Assembly: GCF_050483325.1 (NCBI RefSeq)
Contig: NZ_JBCMYF010000008.1
Location: forward strand, 1 to 64,000
DNA: 64,000 nucleotides
From: Bacillus_P idriensis_A
GTDB taxonomy: Bacteria; Bacillota; Bacilli; Bacillales; Bacillaceae
Direction: 5' to 3'
Shown piece by piece: positions 1 to 7,724 of this stretch. A program made the translations under genes and the position numbers. Under the pieces are notes generated by a model. The model was not told the origin of the DNA and made no database searches. It saw only the letters and a program-made list of their open reading frames with translations. Numbering within the stretch: position 1 is the first letter of the stretch; each line of letters starts with the position of its first letter.

Positions 1-107
1 CTCCTAGCCCCTCGGCCAGAACAGATCCGCCAGCAAAGGCAAAAAGCGCCTTTTCTGTCGGATCCTTATCTGTCTGTCGGGTCTGAACAGTCGGTTCAGC
101 ATTTCAA
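1..107. repeat. Dispersed GC-rich hairpin repeat, copy A (cut by left edge)
   Basis: This stretch closely matches the full copy at 56681-56797: both share the CAGCCCCTCGGCCAGAAC-type left part (here AGCCCCTCGGCCAGAAC), a GATCCGCCAG...CTGtCGGATC inverted repeat (about 24-33 with 56-64) around an AAAGGC/GCCTTT inner stem, and the right part TTATCTGTCTGTC...GCATTTCAAT. The left terminus is missing because the window starts inside it. Its layout resembles the short non-coding repeats common between Bacillaceae genes, which begin TGTCTAGCT and carry CCCCTCG. It lies upstream of ylyA. No ORF is apparent. Confidence 0.75.
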
Positions 108-196
108 TGTCATTACAGGAAAATTCTTAAAAGCGTGAGCGGATTGAGAACGGATACACTATGAGTACAAAGCAAGTACACAAGGAGTTGTCCGCT

Positions 197-568
197 ATGA
201 GTTTAGACGCCATTTGGTATGAGCTTCAAATTATGCAGCAGGAATTGAAAACTAGGCTTTTTAATCATTGTTTGTTTGAAGTGGATATGAATGAACAAAA
301 TTTATTTTATCCATTCAAGGAAAAAACGATTATGATTCATGTGAAAGAAGAGTTAAATGATGTAGAAAGAGCTCTTCAGAAGATTGAAAACGGCACGTTT
401 GGCATTTGTGAAGAGACAGGTACTTCAATTGCGCTTGATAAATTAGCCATTATCCCCACAGCCAGAACCATTCATGATTTTGCTTTTCAAGAACTTTATG
501 AAAGAAAATCTCTGCCTCACCTCTATCTCAATCACCAATCTCACTATGAAGTGGGAGAATATCATTAA
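197..568 (+). CDS. ylyA: DksA/TraR-like regulatory protein YlyA
   Basis: The product is a 123-residue protein with the DksA/TraR-type C-terminal signature ENGTFGICEETG followed by an IPTAR motif. Proteins of this family act on RNA polymerase; B. subtilis YlyA, at the same locus before lspA, is reported to bind RNAP. Only one cysteine of the four-cysteine zinc finger is present (in GICEETG), so classical zinc binding is unlikely. An in-frame ATG at 161 would add 12 residues, but AAGGAG at 182-187 sits 9 nt before the ATG at 197, so 197 is preferred. The gene is followed by a 90-nt gap and then lspA. Identification rests on the motif and on synteny. Confidence 0.82.
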   Translation: MSLDAIWYELQIMQQELKTRLFNHCLFEVDMNEQNLFYPFKEKTIMIHVKEELNDVERALQKIENGTFGICEETGTSIALDKLAIIPTARTIHDFAFQELYERKSLPHLYLNHQSHYEVGEYH

Positions 569-593
569 AACACTGCTTTCATGAGATACAAGC

Positions 594-623
594 TTTACTC
601 TTCTTTTTTGCCTGTGATACAAT
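594..623 (+). promoter_or_regulatory. Possible SigA promoter for lspA
   Basis: TTTACT (594-599), an 18-nt spacer and TACAAT (618-623) preceded by TG give an extended -10 element about 36 nt before the lspA start. The -35 is poor, so this is a candidate only. Confidence 0.4.
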
Positions 624-658
624 TCAAAGGTACATTATAGGAAAGTTGGGGAAAGCTT

Positions 659-1141
659 GTGCTTTACTATATCATCGCACTTGTTATTATTGCGCTCGAT
701 CAGCTGACTAAATGGCTGATTGTAAACGAATTGGAAATCGGAGAAAGAATACCTGTTATTGAAAACGTATTGTATATTACATCACATCGGAATCAAGGTG
801 CTGCCTGGGGAATTCTTCAGGGTCAGATGTGGTTTTTTTATGTCATTACCGTTATCGTCGTAATTGGACTCGTGATTTATATTCAAAAATATGCAAAAGA
901 CCAGCGATTGATGGGAATTGCGCTCGGACTTATGCTTGGCGGAGCGATTGGCAATTTTATAGACCGTGTTATTCATCAGGAAGTGGTGGATTTTGTACAA
1001 ACTTACATAGGAACATACCCATTTCCTATCTTTAACATAGCGGATTCGGCTCTATGTGCAGGGGTTGCTTTGTTATTTATTGTCATGCTTTTTGAAGGGA
1101 AACAAGAGAAGGAGAAAGTGAATGAACAGCATAGAAATTAA
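659..1141 (+). CDS. lspA: Lipoprotein signal peptidase (SPase II)
   Basis: The 160-residue membrane protein removes signal peptides from prolipoproteins after diacylglyceryl modification. It has four predicted membrane segments (about 1-20, 57-76, 84-100 and 130-146). The catalytic aspartates are visible as D102 in GNFIDRV and D129 in FNIADS, the same numbering as B. subtilis LspA, and the family motif NQGAAWG is at 45-51. Translation starts at GTG 659, preceded by a GGGGAAAG-type SD. The 3' end overlaps the next gene by 20 nt, so the two are translationally coupled. Confidence 0.96.
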   Translation: MLYYIIALVIIALDQLTKWLIVNELEIGERIPVIENVLYITSHRNQGAAWGILQGQMWFFYVITVIVVIGLVIYIQKYAKDQRLMGIALGLMLGGAIGNFIDRVIHQEVVDFVQTYIGTYPFPIFNIADSALCAGVALLFIVMLFEGKQEKEKVNEQHRN

Positions 1142-2036
1142 GATTGATGACAGCAATAAATTTGAACGTCTGGATAAGCTGCTTGCAGCAGAGAATTCCG
1201 ATTGGTCGAGAAGTCAGGTACAGATTTGGATAAAAGAAGGGCATGTCAAAGTGAATGATGCTGAATCAAGAAGCAATTACAAAGTTCAGCCAGGCGATAC
1301 AGTCACACTTCTCATTCCAGACCCTGAGCCGCTTGATGTGATGCCTGAAGAGATGAATCTTGATATTTATTATGAAGATAGTGATGTCCTCGTTGTGAAT
1401 AAGCCAAAAGGAATGGTTGTTCATCCTGCACCAGGCCACTTATCGGGCACTCTGGTTAATGGCCTGATGGCTCACTGTAAAGACCTGTCTGGCATTAATG
1501 GAGTAATGAGACCTGGAATCGTTCATAGAATTGATAAAGATACGTCTGGGCTCCTAATGGTTGCAAAGAATGATAAAGCACATGAATCATTAGTCAGCCA
1601 GCTAGTAGAAAAATCGGTGACTAGACGTTATCAGGCAATTGTTCACGGAGTGATTCAGCATGATAAAGGGACAGTCGATGCTCCAATTGGCCGTGATAAG
1701 CAGGATCGCCAGAGCATGACAGTAACAAATGAGCACAGTAAGGATGCGGTTACCCATTTTCATGTGCTTGAACGCTTTGAAGGATATACTTTAATCGAGT
1801 GTCAGCTTGAAACGGGAAGAACCCACCAAATTCGTGTACACATGAAATATATCGGTTTCCCGATTGCAGGAGATCCAAAGTACGGACTTAAGAAAACAAT
1901 GAAAATAAACGGTCAGGCGCTTCATGCGGGCGTACTTGGATTCAAGCATCCGAGAACAGGGGAATATATGGAGTTTAAAGCTCCTCTGCCTGCAGAGTTT
2001 GAAGAAGTTATCTCAGAGATTAAAAATAACCATTGA
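1122..2036 (+). CDS. ylyB: RluA/RluD-family 23S rRNA pseudouridine synthase (YlyB)
   Basis: The 304-residue protein has an N-terminal S4 RNA-binding domain (about 13-70) and a pseudouridine synthase domain with the catalytic motif HRIDKDTSG, in which D138 is the expected nucleophile. A conserved GRTHQIRVH motif follows further downstream. It isomerises uridines in large-subunit rRNA; the exact target positions cannot be read from the sequence. It overlaps lspA by 20 nt. Its TGA stop (2034-2036) lies inside the -35 box of the pyr operon promoter, so the two units are packed as tightly as possible. Confidence 0.93.
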   Translation: MNSIEIKIDDSNKFERLDKLLAAENSDWSRSQVQIWIKEGHVKVNDAESRSNYKVQPGDTVTLLIPDPEPLDVMPEEMNLDIYYEDSDVLVVNKPKGMVVHPAPGHLSGTLVNGLMAHCKDLSGINGVMRPGIVHRIDKDTSGLLMVAKNDKAHESLVSQLVEKSVTRRYQAIVHGVIQHDKGTVDAPIGRDKQDRQSMTVTNEHSKDAVTHFHVLERFEGYTLIECQLETGRTHQIRVHMKYIGFPIAGDPKYGLKKTMKINGQALHAGVLGFKHPRTGEYMEFKAPLPAEFEEVISEIKNNH

Positions 2037-2061
2037 CACATTCATGTTATTCTGACATAAT
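2033..2061 (+). promoter_or_regulatory. SigA promoter of the pyr operon
   Basis: A perfect TTGACA (2033-2038) is followed by a 17-nt spacer and CATAAT (2056-2061). Transcription would start near 2068 and run into the PyrR leader. The -35 box contains the stop codon of the preceding gene. Confidence 0.88.
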
Positions 2062-2069
2062 GACTATAG

Positions 2070-2192
2070 TTCAAAAAGAACCTTTAATACAGTCCCGTGA
2101 GGCTGAGAAGGAAACGGATTTTATACGCTAATACTGCGTATTTTAAGCTATGCATCCAAATCCCTCTCTCCATTACGGCGAGAGGGATTTTT
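2070..2192 (+). promoter_or_regulatory. PyrR-dependent attenuator 1 (pyr leader)
   Basis: The leader carries the PyrR anti-antiterminator loop as AGTCCCGTGAGGCT (2091-2104; the usual form is AGTCCAGAGAGGCT). It ends in an intrinsic terminator, TCCCTCTC (2161-2168) pairing with GAGAGGGA (2180-2187), followed by T residues. In the known mechanism PyrR with UMP binds the loop, blocks the antiterminator and lets the terminator form. This copy differs at three or so loop positions from the other two sites, which are identical to each other in the core. Confidence 0.9.
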
Positions 2193-2225
2193 CTTTTTAA
2201 GGTTCTAAAAAAAGAGGTGAGAATC

Positions 2226-2771
2226 ATGCCGCAAAAAGCAATCGTTTTAGATCAGCAGTCTATAAGAAGAGCTTTAACCCGAATCGCACATGAAATTATC
2301 GAACGCAATAAAGGAATTGATTCAGTCATTCTTGTCGGCATCAAGACAAGAGGCATTCACCTTGCTAAAAGGCTTGCTGAACGCATCGAACAGATTGAAG
2401 GGAAGCCAGTTGAAGTAGGAGAGCTTGATATCACGTTATACCGTGATGATCTTTCAAAAAAAACGGACGATCAGGAGCCTCTTGTAAAAGGATCTGACAT
2501 TCCTGCGGATATTACAAACAAAACCGTCATCCTTGTTGACGACGTTTTATACACGGGAAGAACAGTAAGAGCAGGACTTGATGCTCTTATCGATATTGGC
2601 AGGCCATCGCAAATTCAGCTGGCAGTTCTAGTTGACCGAGGTCACCGCGAACTGCCGATTCGAGCAGATTATGTCGGGAAAAACATTCCGACTTCCAGCT
2701 CGGAAAAAATTGTTGTTGAACTGCTGGAAGTGGACGAAACAGATCAAGTAACCATCTACGAAAAAGAATAA
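2226..2771 (+). CDS. pyrR: Bifunctional pyr operon attenuator / uracil phosphoribosyltransferase PyrR
   Basis: This 181-residue type I PRTase fold protein has the PRPP-binding motif VILVDDVLYTGRT (101-113). It binds pyr mRNA leaders in response to UMP/UTP and also has weak uracil phosphoribosyltransferase activity. The start chosen is ATG 2226, with GAGGTGAGA immediately upstream; the frame is open further 5' but that part lies in the leader RNA. It is the first gene of the operon and sits between attenuators 1 and 2, so it controls its own synthesis. Confidence 0.97.
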   Translation: MPQKAIVLDQQSIRRALTRIAHEIIERNKGIDSVILVGIKTRGIHLAKRLAERIEQIEGKPVEVGELDITLYRDDLSKKTDDQEPLVKGSDIPADITNKTVILVDDVLYTGRTVRAGLDALIDIGRPSQIQLAVLVDRGHRELPIRADYVGKNIPTSSSEKIVVELLEVDETDQVTIYEKE

Positions 2772-2890
2772 AGACCTTTTAATGAAGTCCAGAGAGGCTG
2801 CAAAAGGGAAAGAAAATCACACGCCTGGCATCAGTTTGAGTCCGGCGGGATTATTCTGCCTCTTTGCACCTTGCAAAGAGGTTTTTTGTT
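2772..2890 (+). promoter_or_regulatory. PyrR-dependent attenuator 2 (pyrR-pyrP)
   Basis: The consensus PyrR loop AGTCCAGAGAGGCT is at 2786-2799. A terminator made by CCTCTTTGCA (2859-2868) and TGCAAAGAGG (2872-2881) with a run of T follows. The position between pyrR and pyrP is the same as in B. subtilis. Confidence 0.93.
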
Positions 2891-2922
2891 TCTCAGTAAA
2901 AAGAAGAAGCGGAGGAATGAAA

Positions 2923-4230
2923 ATGAAAAAGAATCAAGAGAATGACATACAGCTGGATGTAAATGAGGTACCAAAGCCGCTCACATGGATCACGCTCAGC
3001 TTTCAGCATTTGTTCGCCATGTTCGGTGCAACGATACTAGTACCTTTCCTTGTAGGTCTCGATCCGGCAATAGCGCTGATTTCAAGCGGACTTGGAACAA
3101 TAGCCTTCCTGCTGATTACGAAAGGACAGGTGCCGGCTTACCTTGGCTCATCCTTCGCGTTTATTGCGCCGATCATTGCAGCAAAAGCTGCGGCGGGCCC
3201 TGAAGGAGCAATGGTCGGCAGCTTTCTGGCCGGTGTGGTTTATGGCTTTGTCGCATTACTGATCAAAATGGTCGGACATAAATGGATAATGAAGATTTTG
3301 CCGCCGGTTGTTGTCGGACCAGTGATCATCGTAATCGGACTCAGCCTTGCAAACGTGGCAGTTGACATGGCGATGAATAATCCAGACGGGGAATATAACC
3401 TGACTTACTTCTCGGTCGCATTAGTAACTCTTGCGATTACGCTCATCTGCTCGGTTGTGTTTAAAGGATTTATCAGCCTGATTCCGGTGCTCATCGGAAT
3501 CATTGGCGGCTATGTTTATGCCCTTGCAATTGGAATTGTTGATTTCAGCAAAGTAGCACAAGCAAATGTGTTTGAAAAACCGGACTTTATCATTCCTTTT
3601 ATCACATATACACCTAGCTTCTCATATGAAATCATCCTGCTGATGGTGCCGGTCGCAATCGTCACCCTGTCAGAGCATATCGGACATCAGCTTGTGCTTG
3701 GAAAAGTTGTCGGACGTGACTATATTGAAAAGCCGGGTCTTCACCGCTCGATCTTAGGAGATGGCACAGCTACAATCATTGCGTCCCTAATAGGAGGCCC
3801 TCCAAATACAACATACGGCGAGAATATCGGCGTCTTGGCCATAACGAAAGTTTACAGTGTCTATATTATCGCCGGCGCTGCAGCTATGGCCATCGTGTTC
3901 GGATTTATCGGGAAAATTTCGGCACTGATCAGCTCCATTCCAACGCCGGTCATGGGCGGTGTGTCCATCCTGCTGTTTGGAATTATCGCTTCATCTGGAC
4001 TCAGAATGCTGACAGACAGCAAAATTGACTTTGGAAATAAACGTAACCTTGTAATATCATCCGTCATTCTGGTAATCGGCATCGGCGGTGCAATGATAAA
4101 AGTAAGTGAACAATTTGAACTTCATGGCATGGCGCTTGCAGCCATCATCGGCATTCTTCTAAACCTGGTTCTGCCTGGAAGAAAAGACGCTGAAGCGGAA
4201 CAGAACATGAAAGAAAACACAGCTGCATAA
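2923..4230 (+). CDS. pyrP: Uracil permease
   Basis: The 435-residue integral membrane protein belongs to the NCS2/UraA family of proton-uracil symporters, with about 12-14 hydrophobic segments. Family residues visible are E251 in TLSEHIGHQ and E300 in NTTYGENIG, the two acidic residues that line the substrate site in UraA. The start is set at ATG 2923 because GGAGG (2911-2915) lies 7 nt away; the ATG at 2917 is only 1 nt from the SD. The length equals that of B. subtilis PyrP. It imports uracil for salvage and is under attenuator 2. Confidence 0.96.
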   Translation: MKKNQENDIQLDVNEVPKPLTWITLSFQHLFAMFGATILVPFLVGLDPAIALISSGLGTIAFLLITKGQVPAYLGSSFAFIAPIIAAKAAAGPEGAMVGSFLAGVVYGFVALLIKMVGHKWIMKILPPVVVGPVIIVIGLSLANVAVDMAMNNPDGEYNLTYFSVALVTLAITLICSVVFKGFISLIPVLIGIIGGYVYALAIGIVDFSKVAQANVFEKPDFIIPFITYTPSFSYEIILLMVPVAIVTLSEHIGHQLVLGKVVGRDYIEKPGLHRSILGDGTATIIASLIGGPPNTTYGENIGVLAITKVYSVYIIAGAAAMAIVFGFIGKISALISSIPTPVMGGVSILLFGIIASSGLRMLTDSKIDFGNKRNLVISSVILVIGIGGAMIKVSEQFELHGMALAAIIGILLNLVLPGRKDAEAEQNMKENTAA

Positions 4231-4347
4231 TCACCTTTTAATGAAAGTCCAGAGAGGCTTTTAAGGGTGGATTGAGTATTGGCAGATCAGCCTGATGATT
4301 TGTCATGCTCCCTCACACCCTGAATCTCTGATCAGGGTGTTTTTTTG
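4231..4347 (+). promoter_or_regulatory. PyrR-dependent attenuator 3 (pyrP-pyrB)
   Basis: The consensus loop AGTCCAGAGAGGCT is at 4246-4259. The terminator ACACCCTGA (4315-4323) / TCAGGGTGT (4332-4340) with seven further T ends the leader about 90 nt before pyrB. This is the third of three PyrR control points. Confidence 0.93.
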
Positions 4348-4436
4348 AAGATAAGAAAGGATAAAGTTTGGGCATTGATGTCTGGGAGCTAAACAGCTCT
4401 TGCGCTTTTCTTATAAAAAGATGGGGAGAGATGACT

Positions 4437-5357
4437 TTGAAGCACTTATTGAAAATGACTGATTTACCTGCAGATGAAATCATGAGGATATTAAAAGATG
4501 CAGAACGCTTTAAAGCAGGAAAGACCGTGCTGCAGGAGACACCGGCATTTGTTGCTAATTTGTTTTTTGAACCAAGCACAAGAACAAGATTCAGCTTTGA
4601 AGTTGCAGAAAAAAGACTTGGACTGAATGTGCTCAATTTCGACGCCTCTCACTCAAGTGTTCAAAAAGGAGAGACCTTGTACGATACGGTAAGGACACTT
4701 GAGGCAATTGGAGCAAACGCAGTCGTCATCAGACATCCAAACGATGAGTATTTTAACGAATTGCAAGATAAAGTAAAAATTCCAATATTGAATGCCGGAG
4801 ACGGATGCGGTCATCACCCGACACAGTCTCTGCTTGATCTTCTTACGATTCAGCAGGAGTTCAAACATTTTGAAGGCCTGACAATCTCCATTCACGGAGA
4901 TATCAAACACAGCCGGGTAGCGCGGTCAAATGCAGAAGTGCTGAAGCGTCTCGGGGCAAACGTTATACTTTCAGGGCCTGAGGAATGGAGAGATTCATCA
5001 AATGGGTTCGGGCAATACGCACCGACAGATGAAGCGATAGAGTCATCCGATGTTGTGATGCTCCTTAGAATTCAGCATGAACGGCACCGCGGTCAAAATG
5101 ACGGTTTCTCAGACTATCACAGCAAGTATGGATTAACGATTGAAAGAGAAAAAAACATGAAGAAGAATGCCATTATCATGCACCCTGCACCGGTTAATCG
5201 CGGAGTAGAAATTGCAGGCGAGCTTGTAGAGAGCAGAAAGTCAAGGATTTTCAAGCAAATGGAAAATGGCGTATTTATCCGAATGGCCGTATTGAAGCGT
5301 GCTTTAGAGAGTGCCAAATTAAGCGAGGGGGAAACTACTTATGCAATTTATCATTAA
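4437..5357 (+). CDS. pyrB: Aspartate carbamoyltransferase catalytic subunit
   Basis: The 306-residue enzyme condenses carbamoyl phosphate and aspartate, the first committed step of pyrimidine synthesis. The carbamoyl phosphate loop STRTR is at 47-51 inside FFEPSTRTRFSF, and GCGHHPTQ marks the second substrate site. Two starts compete: ATG 4431, only 2 nt from the GGAG at 4425-4428, and TTG 4437, 8 nt from it. TTG gives MKHLLKMTDL, matching B. subtilis PyrB MKHL, so it is preferred with moderate confidence. No pyrI regulatory subunit is present. The 3' end overlaps pyrC by 17 nt. Confidence 0.95.
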   Translation: MKHLLKMTDLPADEIMRILKDAERFKAGKTVLQETPAFVANLFFEPSTRTRFSFEVAEKRLGLNVLNFDASHSSVQKGETLYDTVRTLEAIGANAVVIRHPNDEYFNELQDKVKIPILNAGDGCGHHPTQSLLDLLTIQQEFKHFEGLTISIHGDIKHSRVARSNAEVLKRLGANVILSGPEEWRDSSNGFGQYAPTDEAIESSDVVMLLRIQHERHRGQNDGFSDYHSKYGLTIEREKNMKKNAIIMHPAPVNRGVEIAGELVESRKSRIFKQMENGVFIRMAVLKRALESAKLSEGETTYAIYH

Positions 5358-6627
5358 AAATGGACGAATTTTAGATAACAGCGGTGCAGAGAAAAAAGCG
5401 GATATTCTGATTCAGGATGGAATCATTACTAAAATAGAAGAAAATATCAAGCATGAAACAGCGCAGATCATTGATGCTAAAGGCAATCTTGTTTCTCCCG
5501 GCTTCGTCGATTTACATATCCATCTCAGAGAACCAGGCGGAGAACACAAGGAAACAATTGAAACAGGGACAAAAGCAGCTGCAGCAGGAGGATTCACAAC
5601 GGTTGCCGCGATGCCAAACACAAAACCGGTGCCGGATCATCCTGAACAAATGAACTGGCTGCAAAGCCGAATAAAAGAAACGGCTACAGTCCGTGTTTTG
5701 CCATACGCATCGATTACAGTACGGCAGGCTGGAAAAGAACTGACAGACTTTGAAGGTTTGAAACAGGCAGGCGCGTTTGCTTTTACAGACGACGGTGTAG
5801 GCGTGCAGTCAGCAGGCATGATGTTTGAGGCAATGAAAAAAGCTGCCGCGCTTGGAGTAAGTATTGTTGCACACTGTGAAGATAACTCGCTGATTTATAA
5901 GGGAGCTTTGCATGCCGGAGAATTTGCAGAAAGAAATGGCATAAACGGTATTCCATCCGTGTGTGAAGCGGTCCAGATTGCGAGAGATGTATTGCTAGCA
6001 GAAGCTGCAGGCTGTCATTATCATGTCTGTCACATCAGCACAAAAGAATCTGTAAGAGTGGTAAGAGATGCAAAGAAAGCAGGCATCAACGTCACGGCTG
6101 AAGTTACGCCACATCACCTGCTGCTTTGCGACAGTGATATTCCTGAACTTGATACGAACTACAAAATGAATCCGCCGCTGCGCGGAAGTGAGGACAAGGA
6201 AGCTTTAATTGAAGCACTGCTTGACGGAACCATCGATTTTATAGCAACAGACCATGCTCCGCATACAAAAGAAGAAAAAGCAGAAACCATTCAGCTTGCA
6301 CCATTTGGAATTGTCGGTTTAGAGACGGCCTTCCCTCTGCTTTACACACGCTTTGTAGAGACGAACGAATGGACACTGAAACAGCTTATCGACTATCTGA
6401 CAATTAAGCCGAGTAAAGCATTTAACCTTCCATATGGAAAATTAGAAGTTGGCAGTACGGCAGATCTTACAATTATTGACTTAGAAGAAGTAAAAGAAAT
6501 CGATCCTGAAGCATTCCTGTCAAAAGGGAAGAACACTCCGTTTGGAGGATGGAAATGTAAAGGATGGCCAATTGCAACAATCGCACAAGGACAGCTGGTA
6601 TGGGAAAAGGAGAGAGTAAACGCATGA
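5341..6627 (+). CDS. pyrC: Dihydroorotase (type I)
   Basis: This 428-residue amidohydrolase cyclises N-carbamoyl-aspartate to dihydroorotate. The zinc ligands H59 and H61 in DLHIHLREPG, H178 and H231 are visible, and D304 sits in TDHAPH. D151 occupies the bridging position that is a carbamylated lysine in type II enzymes, as in other bacterial type I dihydroorotases. It overlaps pyrB by 17 nt and pyrAA by 4 nt (ATGA), so coupled translation is likely. Confidence 0.96.
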   Translation: MQFIIKNGRILDNSGAEKKADILIQDGIITKIEENIKHETAQIIDAKGNLVSPGFVDLHIHLREPGGEHKETIETGTKAAAAGGFTTVAAMPNTKPVPDHPEQMNWLQSRIKETATVRVLPYASITVRQAGKELTDFEGLKQAGAFAFTDDGVGVQSAGMMFEAMKKAAALGVSIVAHCEDNSLIYKGALHAGEFAERNGINGIPSVCEAVQIARDVLLAEAAGCHYHVCHISTKESVRVVRDAKKAGINVTAEVTPHHLLLCDSDIPELDTNYKMNPPLRGSEDKEALIEALLDGTIDFIATDHAPHTKEEKAETIQLAPFGIVGLETAFPLLYTRFVETNEWTLKQLIDYLTIKPSKAFNLPYGKLEVGSTADLTIIDLEEVKEIDPEAFLSKGKNTPFGGWKCKGWPIATIAQGQLVWEKERVNA

Positions 6628-7724
6628 TCAGACATCTAATTCTCGAAGACGGTACGATTTTCACGGGACAAGGATTTGGAAGCGAAGAAGATACGATTGG
6701 AGAAATCGTATTTCACACTGGAATGACAGGTTATCAGGAAATTTTATCTGACCCTTCTTACTGCGGACAAATTGTCACACTTACTTATCCGCTTATCGGA
6801 AACTATGGAATTAACCGCGATGATTTTGAAACCATCTCGCCTTTCATTAATGGGTTTATCGTAAAAGAATTATGTGAACTTCCATCTAACTTCAGATGCG
6901 AATATTCTCTGGACGAATATTTCAAGCTGAAAAAAATACCGGGTTTGGCAGGAATCGATACGCGCAAACTGACAAGAATTATCCGCACATACGGAACTCT
7001 GAAAGGAGCATTTTGCTCAGAAAATGCAGATAAGGATGAGGTGCTTGCAAAATTAAAAGAGGCAAACCTTCCAACCAATCAAGTGGAAACCGTTTCAACA
7101 AAAACATCTTATCCGAGTCCCGGACGCGGCTGCAGAGTTGCATTGGTGGACTTTGGAATGAAGCATGGCATTTTGCGCGAACTCAATAAGCGCGATTGTG
7201 ACGTGGTTGTTGTTCCTCATACAACGACAGCAGAAGAAATCCTTCAATTGAATCCAGACGGCATTATGCTTTCAAACGGGCCTGGAGATCCAAAAGATGT
7301 GCCGCATGCACTTGAAATGATCAACGGAGTGCTCGGGGAAATTCCGTTATTTGGAATCTGCCTTGGCCATCAGCTTTTCGCACTCGCAGGAGGGGCAAAC
7401 ACTGAAAAAATGAAATTCGGGCATCGCGGTTCAAATCATCCTGTAAAAGATTTAGGAACAGGGAAAATTGCGATAACCTCTCAAAATCACGGCTATACTG
7501 TCACTCTTGATTCAGTTGCTTCAACAGATCTTGAAGTAACACATCTTGCGCTCAATGACGGCTCGGTTGAAGGACTTAAACATAAAGAACTTCCTGCATT
7601 TACGGTTCAATATCATCCGGAAGCATCACCAGGACCGGAAGATGCAAACGGACTTTTTGATCAATTTATCGACATGATTGAAACTCACAAGAAAGAAGGG
7701 GTCAAAGTATGCCAAAACGCGTAG
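6624..7724 (+). CDS. pyrAA: Carbamoyl phosphate synthase small subunit (pyrimidine-specific)
   Basis: The 366-residue glutaminase subunit supplies ammonia to the large subunit. The class I amidotransferase triad is visible: C246 in GICLGHQ, and H331 with E333 in YHPEAS. The start ATG 6624 overlaps the pyrC stop (ATGA) and follows AAAGGAGAG. Its place in the PyrR operon marks it as the pyrimidine enzyme rather than an arginine-specific one. Confidence 0.96.
   Translation: MIRHLILEDGTIFTGQGFGSEEDTIGEIVFHTGMTGYQEILSDPSYCGQIVTLTYPLIGNYGINRDDFETISPFINGFIVKELCELPSNFRCEYSLDEYFKLKKIPGLAGIDTRKLTRIIRTYGTLKGAFCSENADKDEVLAKLKEANLPTNQVETVSTKTSYPSPGRGCRVALVDFGMKHGILRELNKRDCDVVVVPHTTTAEEILQLNPDGIMLSNGPGDPKDVPHALEMINGVLGEIPLFGICLGHQLFALAGGANTEKMKFGHRGSNHPVKDLGTGKIAITSQNHGYTVTLDSVASTDLEVTHLALNDGSVEGLKHKELPAFTVQYHPEASPGPEDANGLFDQFIDMIETHKKEGVKVCQNA

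Noticed and set aside
2097..2225. In-frame upstream extension of pyrR through the leader
   Set aside because: The extension is translated leader RNA containing the PyrR loop and terminator; a good SD precedes ATG 2226 and the resulting length matches PyrR.
2782..2922. N-terminal extension of pyrP through attenuator 2
   Set aside because: The segment covers the PyrR loop and terminator, and GGAGG directs initiation to ATG 2923.
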